Source of the DNA: CAYLLT01 sp964591605
GTDB taxonomy: Bacteria; Planctomycetota; Phycisphaerae; UBA1845; PWPN01
Length of the DNA: 8,450 nt
Direction: 5' to 3'
NCBI GenBank assembly: GCA_964591605.1
Contig: CAZQEN010000332.1
Coordinates: forward strand, 1-8,450
Shown: one piece after another, positions 1-5,194 of the stretch
Numbering within the stretch: the stretch's first letter is position 1
Layout: every line of letters starts with the position of its first letter
Position numbers and translations under genes: made by a program
The notes under the pieces: generated by a model
Database searches by the model: none
Seen by the model: the letters and a program-made list of their open reading frames with translations, nothing else
Told to the model about the DNA's origin: nothing

Positions 1-29
1 CTGCACCACAACGAGCGACAGCCGCACCT

Positions 30-50
30 GTGCAGCCGAGACGGCTGCAC
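30..50. repeat. Perfect 9-bp hairpin with a 3-nt loop
   Basis: Bases 30-38 (GTGCAGCCG) are the exact reverse complement of 42-50 (CGGCTGCAC), with the loop AGA at 39-41. No T-run follows, so it is not a classical intrinsic terminator. The sequence CTGCACCACAA at 45-55, starting inside the right arm, also occurs at 1-11, which suggests the tail of a repeated palindromic element extending beyond the left edge of the window. That last point is an inference from a single extra copy. Confidence 0.5.
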
Positions 51-92
51 CACAATGGGCGGCGCACGATCACTCCGATCTGTGGATGCTAT

Positions 93-129
93 ACCAAAGT
101 AGAGTATCCGCACGACCAAAGTTCACTAT
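93..129. promoter_or_regulatory. Two direct repeats with 22-bp spacing, possible regulator site
   Basis: ACCAAAGTAGAGTAT (93-107) and ACCAAAGTTCACTAT (115-129) share 8 identical bases at the start and TAT at the end. Their starts are 22 bp apart, about two helical turns. Such tandem spacing is typical of activator or response-regulator sites bound on one face of the DNA. The repeats lie about 180 bp before the HEAT-like gene in the least GC-rich part of the left region. No protein can be assigned. Confidence 0.35.
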
Positions 130-304
130 TCCCGGCGCAATCCTGGTGTAGATTTGAAATGAGCTCCCGGTGCTGCGATCGGGAGCCTTCTGCATGCGGA
201 TGGAAAGCCGCGACCACCGCACAACGCTGTGACCCGACGCGCCGGACTCGCCAGCGCCGGTTTGCGCGCAGGCCGGTGAAGATCGATCCGAAAGCGAGGC
301 TGCG

Positions 305-727
305 ATGCACCAGGACGTCCTCGGCAATCTGATGGAATGGGGCCGCGTGCTGGAGCGGCTCGACGAACTGACCCGCACCGGCGAGCTCGAGCGGCACCAG
401 GACGCGCTGATCACGCTGATGCGCTACCGCGACAACTGGCGTCTGCGCGAGGCCGCGCTGGAATCCGTCCGCAGCCTTCGCCGGCCGTCCGAAGCGCTGG
501 TCCGGCAGGTGTGCCGCATCATGATGAACGAAGGGCTCTATTTTGAGGTGCGCGTCCTGGCCGCGGAAGCGCTCGGCTCGTGCCTGGATCGCCTGTCGGA
601 GCACTCGGAAGGCCTGGCCGTCGCACTCCGCCGCGAGGTCCGCGATCAGATGCACGCACTGCTCGATACGCGTGATGAGCCGGTGGTCCACCAGGCGGTC
701 CGGCGGATACTGCCGAAAATCGAATGA
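305..727 (+). CDS. Small HEAT-repeat-like protein preceding the transhydrogenase genes
   Basis: A 140-residue soluble protein with no signal peptide or membrane segment. It appears all-helical: three similar amphipathic helix motifs occur at residues 44-58 (NWRLREAALESVRSL), 79-94 (YFEVRVLAAEALGSCL) and 125-139 (EPVVHQAVRRILPKI). Each has the hydrophobic/Arg/Ala spacing of the second helix of a HEAT or Armadillo-type repeat. HEAT folds normally bind other proteins, so a scaffold or regulatory role is the most that can be inferred, and no enzyme motif is seen. The ATG at 305 is preceded by GAGG at 296-299 with 5-nt spacing. The gene points the same way as pntAA, 72 bp downstream, and may share its transcript, although a GC-rich hairpin lies between them. 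The exact function is unknown. Confidence 0.75.
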   Translation: MHQDVLGNLMEWGRVLERLDELTRTGELERHQDALITLMRYRDNWRLREAALESVRSLRRPSEALVRQVCRIMMNEGLYFEVRVLAAEALGSCLDRLSEHSEGLAVALRREVRDQMHALLDTRDEPVVHQAVRRILPKIE

Positions 728-729
728 AC

Positions 730-764
730 GCGGCGCGGTTTCCAGAAGGGGGGGGCCGCGCCGC
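730..764. terminator. Intercistronic GC-rich hairpin between the HEAT-like gene and pntAA
   Basis: GCGGCGCGG (730-738) is the exact reverse complement of CCGCGCCGC (756-764), giving a 9-bp stem that starts two bases after the upstream stop codon. The 17-nt loop ends in a run of eight G (748-755). No T-run follows, so it could be a weak or Rho-assisted terminator, an mRNA-stability or processing hairpin, or only an attenuator of read-through into pnt. It would uncouple expression of the two genes to some degree. Confidence 0.45.
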
Positions 765-799
765 ATTCTCCCCCAAGCATAGAAGGTGAGGTCGCTGTC

Positions 800-1966
800 A
801 TGGTCATCGGAATACCCAAAGAGATTCTGGAAGAGGAACGGCGCGTGGCGGCTTTGCCGGAGACGGTCGCCCGGTACATTGCCATGGGCTTCACCGTGCT
901 GGTCGAGTCGTCGGCCGGCCGGGGCGTCTTCCGGTCGGATGAGGAATACGCGCGGGCGGGCGCGCAGATCGTCCCCGACGCTCCGACGCTTTACCAGCGT
1001 GCTGACGTGATCCTGAAGGTGAAACAACCCTGCCTCAACCAGTCCGTCGGTCTGCACGAAGCGCGGATGCTGCGGGAGGAAAGCATTCTGGTGACCTTCC
1101 TGCATCCCGCCGCCCCCACCAGTCACGAGACGGTCCGCATGCTGCGGGATCGCCGGATCACGTCGTTCACGATGGACGGCATCCCGCGGATCTCGCGCGC
1201 CCAGACGATGGACGCACTCACCTCGATGAGCACGATCACCGGTTACCGTGCGATGCTGATCGCGGCCAGCCACTTCCCGCGCTTCGTCCCGATGATCGGC
1301 ACGGCCATCGGCACCATTCAGCCCGCCCAGGTGCTCATCATCGGGGCCGGGGTGGTCGGCCTGCAGGCCGTCGCCACCGCCAAACGCCTGGGCGGCGTCG
1401 TCAAGGCCCTCGACATCCGGGCCGACGCGCGCCGGGAGGCCGGCAGCCTCAAGGGCACCCAGATCGTCGGGTTTGAGGTCCCCGAAGAACTGGCCCTGGG
1501 GGAAGGCGGGTACGCCAGGGCTCTGCCCGCCGAGTGGCTGGAGCGCGAGCGCGATCTGCTGCGCTCGGTGGTGCCGCAGGTGGACATCATCATCCTGAGC
1601 GCCCTCGTGCCCGGCGAGGTGGCGCCCGTGCTCATCACGGCGGAGATGGTGCGGAGCATGAAGCCCGGCTCCGTGATCGTCGACGTCTCCATCGACCAGG
1701 GCGGGAACTGCGCGGTGACGGTGCCCGGGCGCGAGACGCAGGTTCACGATGTGTATGTCTGCGGAACCGCCAACATTCCCGGCGCGATGGCGGTCGATGC
1801 GAGCTGGCTGTACGCCCACAACATGCTCCACTACATCGAGAACCTCCTGCCCAAGGGCCCCGGCCCGCTCAACCTCGACGACGAGATCGTGCGTCACTCC
1901 ATGGTCACCACCGGCGGACGGATCGTGCACGCGGGAGCACTGAAGGCGATGGGGCAGACCTCCTGA
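800..1966 (+). CDS. pntAA: NAD(P) transhydrogenase subunit alpha part 1 (domain I, NAD(H)-binding)
   Basis: Soluble domain I of the proton-translocating transhydrogenase, which exchanges hydride between NAD(H) here and the nucleotide on domain III. Length 388 residues, usual for the split alpha subunit. The N-terminus MVIGIPKEI and the later Rossmann domain are typical of the alanine dehydrogenase/PNT superfamily. The RQD loop is intact: Arg130, Gln135 and Asp138 in PRISRAQTMD match R. rubrum Arg127, Gln132 and Asp135. The dinucleotide motif GAGVVG lies at 182-187, and Asp205 (R. rubrum Asp202) would bind the adenosine ribose of NAD. APVLITAEM and KPGSVIVD are further family motifs. Some C-terminal stretches (VSIDQGGN, TANIPGAM) read more like alanine dehydrogenase than classical PntA, but the neighbouring pntAB and pntB settle the assignment. 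The ATG at 800 follows AAGGTGAGG at about 784-792. The pntAB start lies 27 bp after the stop. Confidence 0.95.
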   Translation: MVIGIPKEILEEERRVAALPETVARYIAMGFTVLVESSAGRGVFRSDEEYARAGAQIVPDAPTLYQRADVILKVKQPCLNQSVGLHEARMLREESILVTFLHPAAPTSHETVRMLRDRRITSFTMDGIPRISRAQTMDALTSMSTITGYRAMLIAASHFPRFVPMIGTAIGTIQPAQVLIIGAGVVGLQAVATAKRLGGVVKALDIRADARREAGSLKGTQIVGFEVPEELALGEGGYARALPAEWLERERDLLRSVVPQVDIIILSALVPGEVAPVLITAEMVRSMKPGSVIVDVSIDQGGNCAVTVPGRETQVHDVYVCGTANIPGAMAVDASWLYAHNMLHYIENLLPKGPGPLNLDDEIVRHSMVTTGGRIVHAGALKAMGQTS

Positions 1967-1993
1967 TGCCGCGAAAGAAAGGCGGGCGGGCGC

Positions 1994-2293
1994 ATGGTCG
2001 ATGTTCTGCTGATGCTGGCGGTGTTCGCGGGGGCGTTCGTGATCGGGTACCTCCTGATCTCGCGCGTTCCGCCGATGCTGCATACACCGCTCATGTCGAT
2101 GACCAACGCGATTTCCGCGGTCACCATTCTGGGAGCCCTGCTCCTGTTTACCGGCGATGCGACCGGCTTCGAGAGGACGCTGGCCGTTCTGGCCCTGGCG
2201 GCCGCGGCTTTCAACGTGGTGGGGGGGTTCGTCATCACCGATCGGATGCTCAGCCTGTTCCGTCGGAAGGAATCCACCGGGCCCGCCGATTGA
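1994..2293 (+). CDS. pntAB: NAD(P) transhydrogenase subunit alpha part 2 (membrane domain II)
   Basis: A 99-residue membrane protein corresponding to the C-terminal membrane part of the E. coli alpha subunit, encoded separately as in Rhodospirillum and Thermus. Three hydrophobic segments are visible, at about residues 3-22, 37-53 and 62-83. Between the first two is the strongly conserved motif VPPMLHTPLMSMTNAISAV (25-43; E. coli has a near-identical VP.LHTPLMSVTNAISG). With the N-terminal part of PntB it forms the proton channel. The chosen ATG at 1994 gives the expected N-terminus MVDVLLMLAVF. The ribosome-binding sequence is weak, only GGCGGGCGGG just upstream. An ATG overlapping the pntAA stop at 1966 is in another frame and does not encode this protein. 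The C-terminus is short and charged (RRKESTGPAD). Confidence 0.95.
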   Translation: MVDVLLMLAVFAGAFVIGYLLISRVPPMLHTPLMSMTNAISAVTILGALLLFTGDATGFERTLAVLALAAAAFNVVGGFVITDRMLSLFRRKESTGPAD

Positions 2294-2316
2294 CTCGCCC
2301 CCGCACGGAGAGTGGC

Positions 2317-3768
2317 ATGTCGCAGTTCCTCCTGGATATCGCGGTCGCCTCCATCCTGATGGTGGGCATTTCGCAGTTCCGCACGCCCCGCGGCGCGAGG
2401 TTCGGCAATCTGACGGCCGCTTTTGCTCTTCTCTGCGCGACGGTGATCGTGCTTGCCCGGCATCGCATCGGGGCGATTCCCCTGATCGGCGTGGGGGCCG
2501 GGCTCGGGGTCGTGACCGGCTGGCTGCTGGCCAGCCGGGTGAACATGATCCAGATTCCCGGGATGGTGGCCTTTCAACATGGCATGGGCGGGGTCGCCGC
2601 GTTTCTGGTGTCATTCGCGGAGTTGAGCCGCTCGGCCGGCGAGCCGCTCTCGCCCATGGCGGAGACCTCGGCCCTGCTCGGCCTCTTCATTGGGGCCGCC
2701 ACGTTCAGCGGGAGCATGCTGGCCAGCGGCAAGCTCGCCGGCGTGCTGCGTCAGACGCCGATGATCATGCCCGCTCACAACCGCATCCTCGCCGGGCTCG
2801 CGGCGGGCGTTCTCGTGCTGGCCATCCTCGCCGGACTGGTTTCCAGCGCGGTGGCCGTCCAGGTTCTGGCGATGCTCCTGATCGTCCTCTCGGTCGCGAT
2901 GGGCATCGTCTTTGCGATCCGGATCGGCGGAGCGGACATGCCGGTGCTCATCTCGTTCCTGAACGCGACCGCCGGCCTGGCCGCTGCTTTCTGCGGTCTG
3001 ACCATCGGCAGCCGACTCCTGATCATCTGCGGGGCCACGGTCGCCGCCTCGGGCTCCGTGCTCACCCACGTCATGTGCCGGGCGATGAATCGCAGTCTCG
3101 TGAGCATTTTCTCCGGACGCTGGCAGCCGCCGCAGGCCGCGGTGACGCTGCCGGTGGGGCCCTTATCCCAGGAGGCGCCTGGTCCAGTAGTCGACAAGAG
3201 GGCGGTCAGCCCCGCGCCGTCACCGGTCGCGAAGCCTGCGGATCCGTTTGCACAGGCGCTGGAGACTCTCAGGGCCGCTCGCAAGATCATCATTGTGCCC
3301 GGCTACGGCATGGCCCTCGCCGACGCACAGCAGGAGGTCTCCACGCTCGCCGACCGACTGACCGGCATGGGCAAGCAGGTCGTGTTCGCGATTCATCCCG
3401 TGGCGGGCCGCATGCCGGGCCACATGCACGTTCTGCTGGCCGAGGCCGAGGTGGACTACGGCATGATCCGTGAGCTGCCGGTGGTCAACCCGGAATTCCC
3501 GGACACCGACCTGGTCCTCATCGTGGGCGCGTGCGACGTGGTGAACCCGGCGGCGATCCAGCGCCCCGATACGCCGATTTCCGGGATGCCGATTCTTCGG
3601 GCCCATGAGGCCCGCAGCGTGGTGGTGTGCAATCTCGACGATCGCCCGGGTTATTCGGGCGTGGAGAATCCGCTGTACCGCGACCGCCGCACCATCATGC
3701 TCCTGGGTGATGCGAAGGCCACCCTCGACCGCCTCATCGCCGGCATCGATGGCGGCGCCAACTCCTGA
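2317..3768 (+). CDS. pntB: NAD(P) transhydrogenase subunit beta (domains II and III), variant nucleotide loop
   Basis: 483 residues. Residues 1-265 are a multi-span membrane domain. His88 in VAFQHGMGGVAAFLV aligns with E. coli betaHis91, and ADMPVLISFLNATAG (206-220) and CRAMNRS (254-260) are diagnostic. A Pro/Ala-rich linker (about 268-315) leads to domain III, which normally binds NADP(H): GYGMALADAQ (329-338), HPVAGRMPGHMHVLLAEA (360-377) and GACDVVNPAA (404-413) with Asp407 equivalent to E. coli Asp392. With a constant offset of 15, E. coli Gly314, His345, Ala348, Arg350 and Tyr431 are all conserved (Gly329, His360, Ala363, Arg365, Tyr446). Lys424 and Arg425, which bind the 2'-phosphate, are replaced by Asn439 and Leu440 followed by Asp441-Asp442, and the Asn before Asp392 is Cys406. 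The ATG at 2317 follows CGGAGAG with close spacing; the same frame is open upstream to 1534 but overlaps pntAA and pntAB. Last gene of the cluster. Confidence 0.95.
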   Translation: MSQFLLDIAVASILMVGISQFRTPRGARFGNLTAAFALLCATVIVLARHRIGAIPLIGVGAGLGVVTGWLLASRVNMIQIPGMVAFQHGMGGVAAFLVSFAELSRSAGEPLSPMAETSALLGLFIGAATFSGSMLASGKLAGVLRQTPMIMPAHNRILAGLAAGVLVLAILAGLVSSAVAVQVLAMLLIVLSVAMGIVFAIRIGGADMPVLISFLNATAGLAAAFCGLTIGSRLLIICGATVAASGSVLTHVMCRAMNRSLVSIFSGRWQPPQAAVTLPVGPLSQEAPGPVVDKRAVSPAPSPVAKPADPFAQALETLRAARKIIIVPGYGMALADAQQEVSTLADRLTGMGKQVVFAIHPVAGRMPGHMHVLLAEAEVDYGMIRELPVVNPEFPDTDLVLIVGACDVVNPAAIQRPDTPISGMPILRAHEARSVVVCNLDDRPGYSGVENPLYRDRRTIMLLGDAKATLDRLIAGIDGGANS

Positions 3769-3841
3769 GCGTGCATCAGGCAATCGCAGTGCGTCCGGCC
3801 GCCGGCTCAAGCCCGTGGCAGGATGGTCCACGGCCGGTCCG
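3769..3841. terminator. Convergent intergenic gap with weak inverted repeats
   Basis: This 73-bp gap separates the convergent ends of pntB and the TetR gene. It contains CCGGCCG (3795-3801) pairing with CGGCCGG (3831-3837), and nested inside it CCGTGG (3813-3818) pairing with CCACGG (3828-3833). Either could help stop transcription from both sides, but neither has a T-run on either strand, so an intrinsic terminator is not demonstrated. Confidence 0.3.
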
Positions 3842-4537
3842 TCAGGCATGGGTCATCTGTCTGGCGCGCCCGGCCCGGTGCCTGCGGAACGGACCGGTTT
3901 TTCTGTGGCGAGAGCGCATCGCGCGCAGACCGGCCAGCGAGAATTCCACGATATGGTCCGCGAGTTGCTCCGCGTTCTCCCGCTGAACCATGGACGGCTC
4001 GACGCGCCGGAGCAGGCCGGCATTGTAGAGGTAATGGGTGATCTGGGCGATCACGCTGAACGCCCCGCGGGCCACCTCTTCCTTCGAGAAGTCCGGCCCG
4101 AGGATGTCGCGGATGAGCCCGCGCAGAAAATGCACCCGCGGCCAGATCAGCTCGTCCATGATGGCTTCCATGGCGGCCGTGGGCTGGTTGAGCTCGTGCG
4201 ACAGCAGTGTGGCCCTCCACGCGGGACGGGTGGGATCGTGGCAATCCAGGATGGCCTGGGTGATGAACGCCTGCAGACGATCGCGGGGCGAACCCTGCCC
4301 GGGCTCGGGCGTGGTCATCCCCGGCGTGAGGCTGACCGCGTGGCGAACGACCGCCGCATACAGCTCGAACTTGTCGCTGAAGTGGTAGTTGACGGAAGCG
4401 GTGTTGACGCCGGCCAGCTCGGTGATTTCCCTGAGGGTTGCGGCATGCAACCCGCGCCGGGCAAAGACGTTACCGGCGGCCTCGATGAGTTTTCGCCGCG
4501 TTTCCTGGGAGCTGGCGTTGTTCTTGACGTTGGCCAT
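3842..4537 (-). CDS. TetR-family transcriptional repressor (CecR/CerR-like C-terminal domain)
   Basis: 231 residues from the chosen start. Residues 11-60 are a TetR N-terminal DNA-binding domain: QETRRKLIEAAGNVFARRG, then the helix-turn-helix TLREITELAGVNTASVNYHF (34-53) followed by SDKFELY. The C-terminal part (about 85-205), with SHELNQPTAAMEAIMDELIW (113-132) and LRGLIRDILG (138-147), resembles the ligand domain of CecR/YbiH-type regulators, a family often found beside efflux genes. The tail (about 208-227) is unusually rich in Arg and Lys. The start at 4537 is preferred because AGGTGA lies 4 nt upstream. An in-frame ATG at 4579 has no such site and would lie upstream of the predicted -10. 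The gene is divergent from the RND operon, and a shared palindrome between them makes self-repression and pump repression likely. The inducer is unknown. Confidence 0.93.
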   Translation of the reverse strand: MANVKNNASSQETRRKLIEAAGNVFARRGLHAATLREITELAGVNTASVNYHFSDKFELYAAVVRHAVSLTPGMTTPEPGQGSPRDRLQAFITQAILDCHDPTRPAWRATLLSHELNQPTAAMEAIMDELIWPRVHFLRGLIRDILGPDFSKEEVARGAFSVIAQITHYLYNAGLLRRVEPSMVQRENAEQLADHIVEFSLAGLRAMRSRHRKTGPFRRHRAGRARQMTHA

Positions 4538-4558
4538 GCGTTCACCTCTCTGCAGACA

Positions 4559-4586
4559 AATATACCCCGTCTTCTGCATAATTCAA
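4559..4586 (-). promoter_or_regulatory. Candidate promoter of the TetR gene
   Basis: On the minus strand a -35-like TTGAAT (plus-strand 4581-4586) is followed after 16 bp by a -10-like TATATT (4559-4564). Transcription would begin near 4551, leaving a short leader that contains the AGGTGA ribosome-binding site. The -35 element overlaps the left end of the 18-bp palindrome, so a bound repressor would block it. Predicted by eye only. Confidence 0.5.
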
Positions 4587-4602
4587 AATCAAATTTGATT
4601 TT
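4585..4602. promoter_or_regulatory. 18-bp perfect palindrome, probable TetR-protein operator
   Basis: AAAATCAAATTTGATTTT is its own reverse complement over all 18 bases, and the symmetry breaks immediately outside it. It sits in the AT-rich gap between the divergent TetR and efflux genes. It overlaps the predicted -35 of the TetR gene and ends three bases before the predicted -35 of the efflux promoter. TetR-family dimers typically bind palindromes of this size in such divergent gaps. A related sequence (TATTTGAATAT, 4631-4641) near the efflux -10 may be a weaker second site. Confidence 0.65.
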
Positions 4603-4605
4603 TCC

Positions 4606-4634
4606 TTGCATTGACCTTGTTGATAGTTTATATT
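4606..4634 (+). promoter_or_regulatory. Candidate promoter of the RND efflux operon
   Basis: TTGCAT (4606-4611) and TATATT (4629-4634) are separated by 17 bp, the optimal sigma-70-type spacing. An overlapping TTGACC at 4611-4616 is an alternative -35 but has no good -10 at standard distance. Transcription would start near 4641, about 550 bases before the first efflux start codon, giving an unusually long leader. The operator palindrome is just upstream. Confidence 0.5.
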
Positions 4635-4640
4635 TGAATA

Positions 4641-5194
4641 TGAATAATGCGGTCGGCCGGGGCCTCCGGGCCTCCCGCCGGCCGCAGCGTCTGAATGGAC
4701 GGGGCGAGGCCCGCCCGCCGCCCTCAGACGATGTGGAAAGCGACCCCCTCCGCGGCGTGGGGACCTGGGTCTGTTGGCTCGTCCCCGGAGCGATCTGCCG
4801 CGTCCAGCGCTGAGGGTGAGATTCCAGAATGGTGTGATGGCATGGTTCGCAGGCGCGTCGCCATGAAACGTGTCGGGAGGCCTGCCACGGGTGCCGGGGA
4901 CCCCTGCATCCCCAGGCGGCACGGTCCGGACGCCCGGTTCGCCCGCGAAGCCGAGCGCGCCATGCGGCACAGATGCAGACGGGACAACCCGGTTCGGTTC
5001 GTCCCCGCCCGTGTCGGGAAGTTGCTGAAGGTGGAGAGCGTTTTGCCGGTCAACAGTCGAAGAGCAGGGGCGGGCGGCGGGTGCGCAGGCCGGTCTGGAC
5101 GGCCCGGGCCGGCCGTGGCCGTCCACTTTTCGCAGGAGCCCCGTTCGGCGGGCACCAGAGGTTCGCGTCAGATTCTGCCACGAGGAGTGCAACG
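4641..5194 (+). other. Long GC-rich leader/intergenic region without a convincing gene
   Basis: These roughly 550 bases lie between the candidate efflux promoter and the first efflux gene. Open frames exist on both strands, but their translations are Arg/Pro/Gly-rich, lack ribosome-binding sites and show no domain. Inverted repeats are present: CGGCCGG (4654-4660) with CCGGCCG (4678-4684) right after the predicted transcription start; GTGCC (4891-4895) with GGCAC (4918-4922) enclosing a GGGG/CCCC pair; and GGACGGCC (5097-5104) with GGCCGTCC (5117-5124). It could be a structured mRNA leader, a non-coding RNA, a decayed gene, or plain spacer with a second promoter closer to the gene. Confidence 0.5.
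5097..5130 (+). terminator. Terminator- or attenuator-like hairpin upstream of the efflux genes
   Basis: GGACGGCC (5097-5104) is the exact reverse complement of GGCCGTCC (5117-5124), with a 12-nt GC-rich loop, and is followed by ACTTTT (5125-5130). A strong GC stem with a short T-rich stretch is compatible with a weak intrinsic terminator. It lies about 65 bases before the first efflux start codon, so it may attenuate the operon or end a leader transcript. The T-run is short and interrupted, so confidence is low. Confidence 0.35.

Larger units (their letters stand above)
1..304. other. Left-edge region without a convincing gene
   Basis: No reading frame here looks like a protein. The open frames on both strands give Arg/Cys/Ser-rich translations with no family features and no Shine-Dalgarno sequence. 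What can be seen is a perfect 9-bp hairpin (30-50), an 11-bp direct repeat (1-11 and 45-55), a pair of 22-bp-spaced direct repeats (93-107 and 115-129) and a 7-bp inverted repeat (163-169 with 180-186). The stretch from about 60 to 160 is less GC-rich than the rest and is the likeliest place for the promoter of the downstream gene, but no clear -35/-10 pair stands out. An upstream gene could end just outside the window. Confidence 0.6.

Noticed and set aside
163..186. GCTCCCG/CGGGAGC inverted repeat as an intrinsic terminator
   Set aside because: Only 7 bp of stem with a 10-nt loop and no T-run; common by chance in GC-rich DNA.
30..332. 100-codon plus-strand open frame at the left edge
   Set aside because: Cys/Arg-rich translation across repeats and putative regulatory sequence, and overlap with the HEAT-like gene start in another frame.
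1534..2316. Upstream extension of the pntB frame through pntAA and pntAB
   Set aside because: The translation is Arg/Gly/His-rich and unrelated to PntB; the conserved membrane domain begins at the ATG at 2317.
89..2614. Very long open frame on the minus strand (841 codons) opposite the HEAT-like, pntAA, pntAB and early pntB genes
   Set aside because: It is antisense to four recognisable genes; its translation is rich in His, Arg, Gly and Asp with no domain. Such frames arise because stop codons are rare in GC-rich DNA.
4538..4579. N-terminal extension of the TetR protein from the ATG at 4579
   Set aside because: The extra 14 residues precede the family's normal start, lack a ribosome-binding site, and would start upstream of the predicted -10. 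The start at 4537 has AGGTGA at close spacing.
4640..4813. Possible 57-codon leader peptide starting MNNAVGRGL
   Set aside because: It begins at the predicted transcription start with no ribosome-binding site, and its Arg/Pro-rich sequence does not look like a leader peptide.
4542..5192. Minus-strand open frame (216 codons) in the leader region, ending just before the TetR start
   Set aside because: It would read through the AT-rich promoter/operator island, has an Arg/Pro/Gly-rich translation and no recognisable motif.
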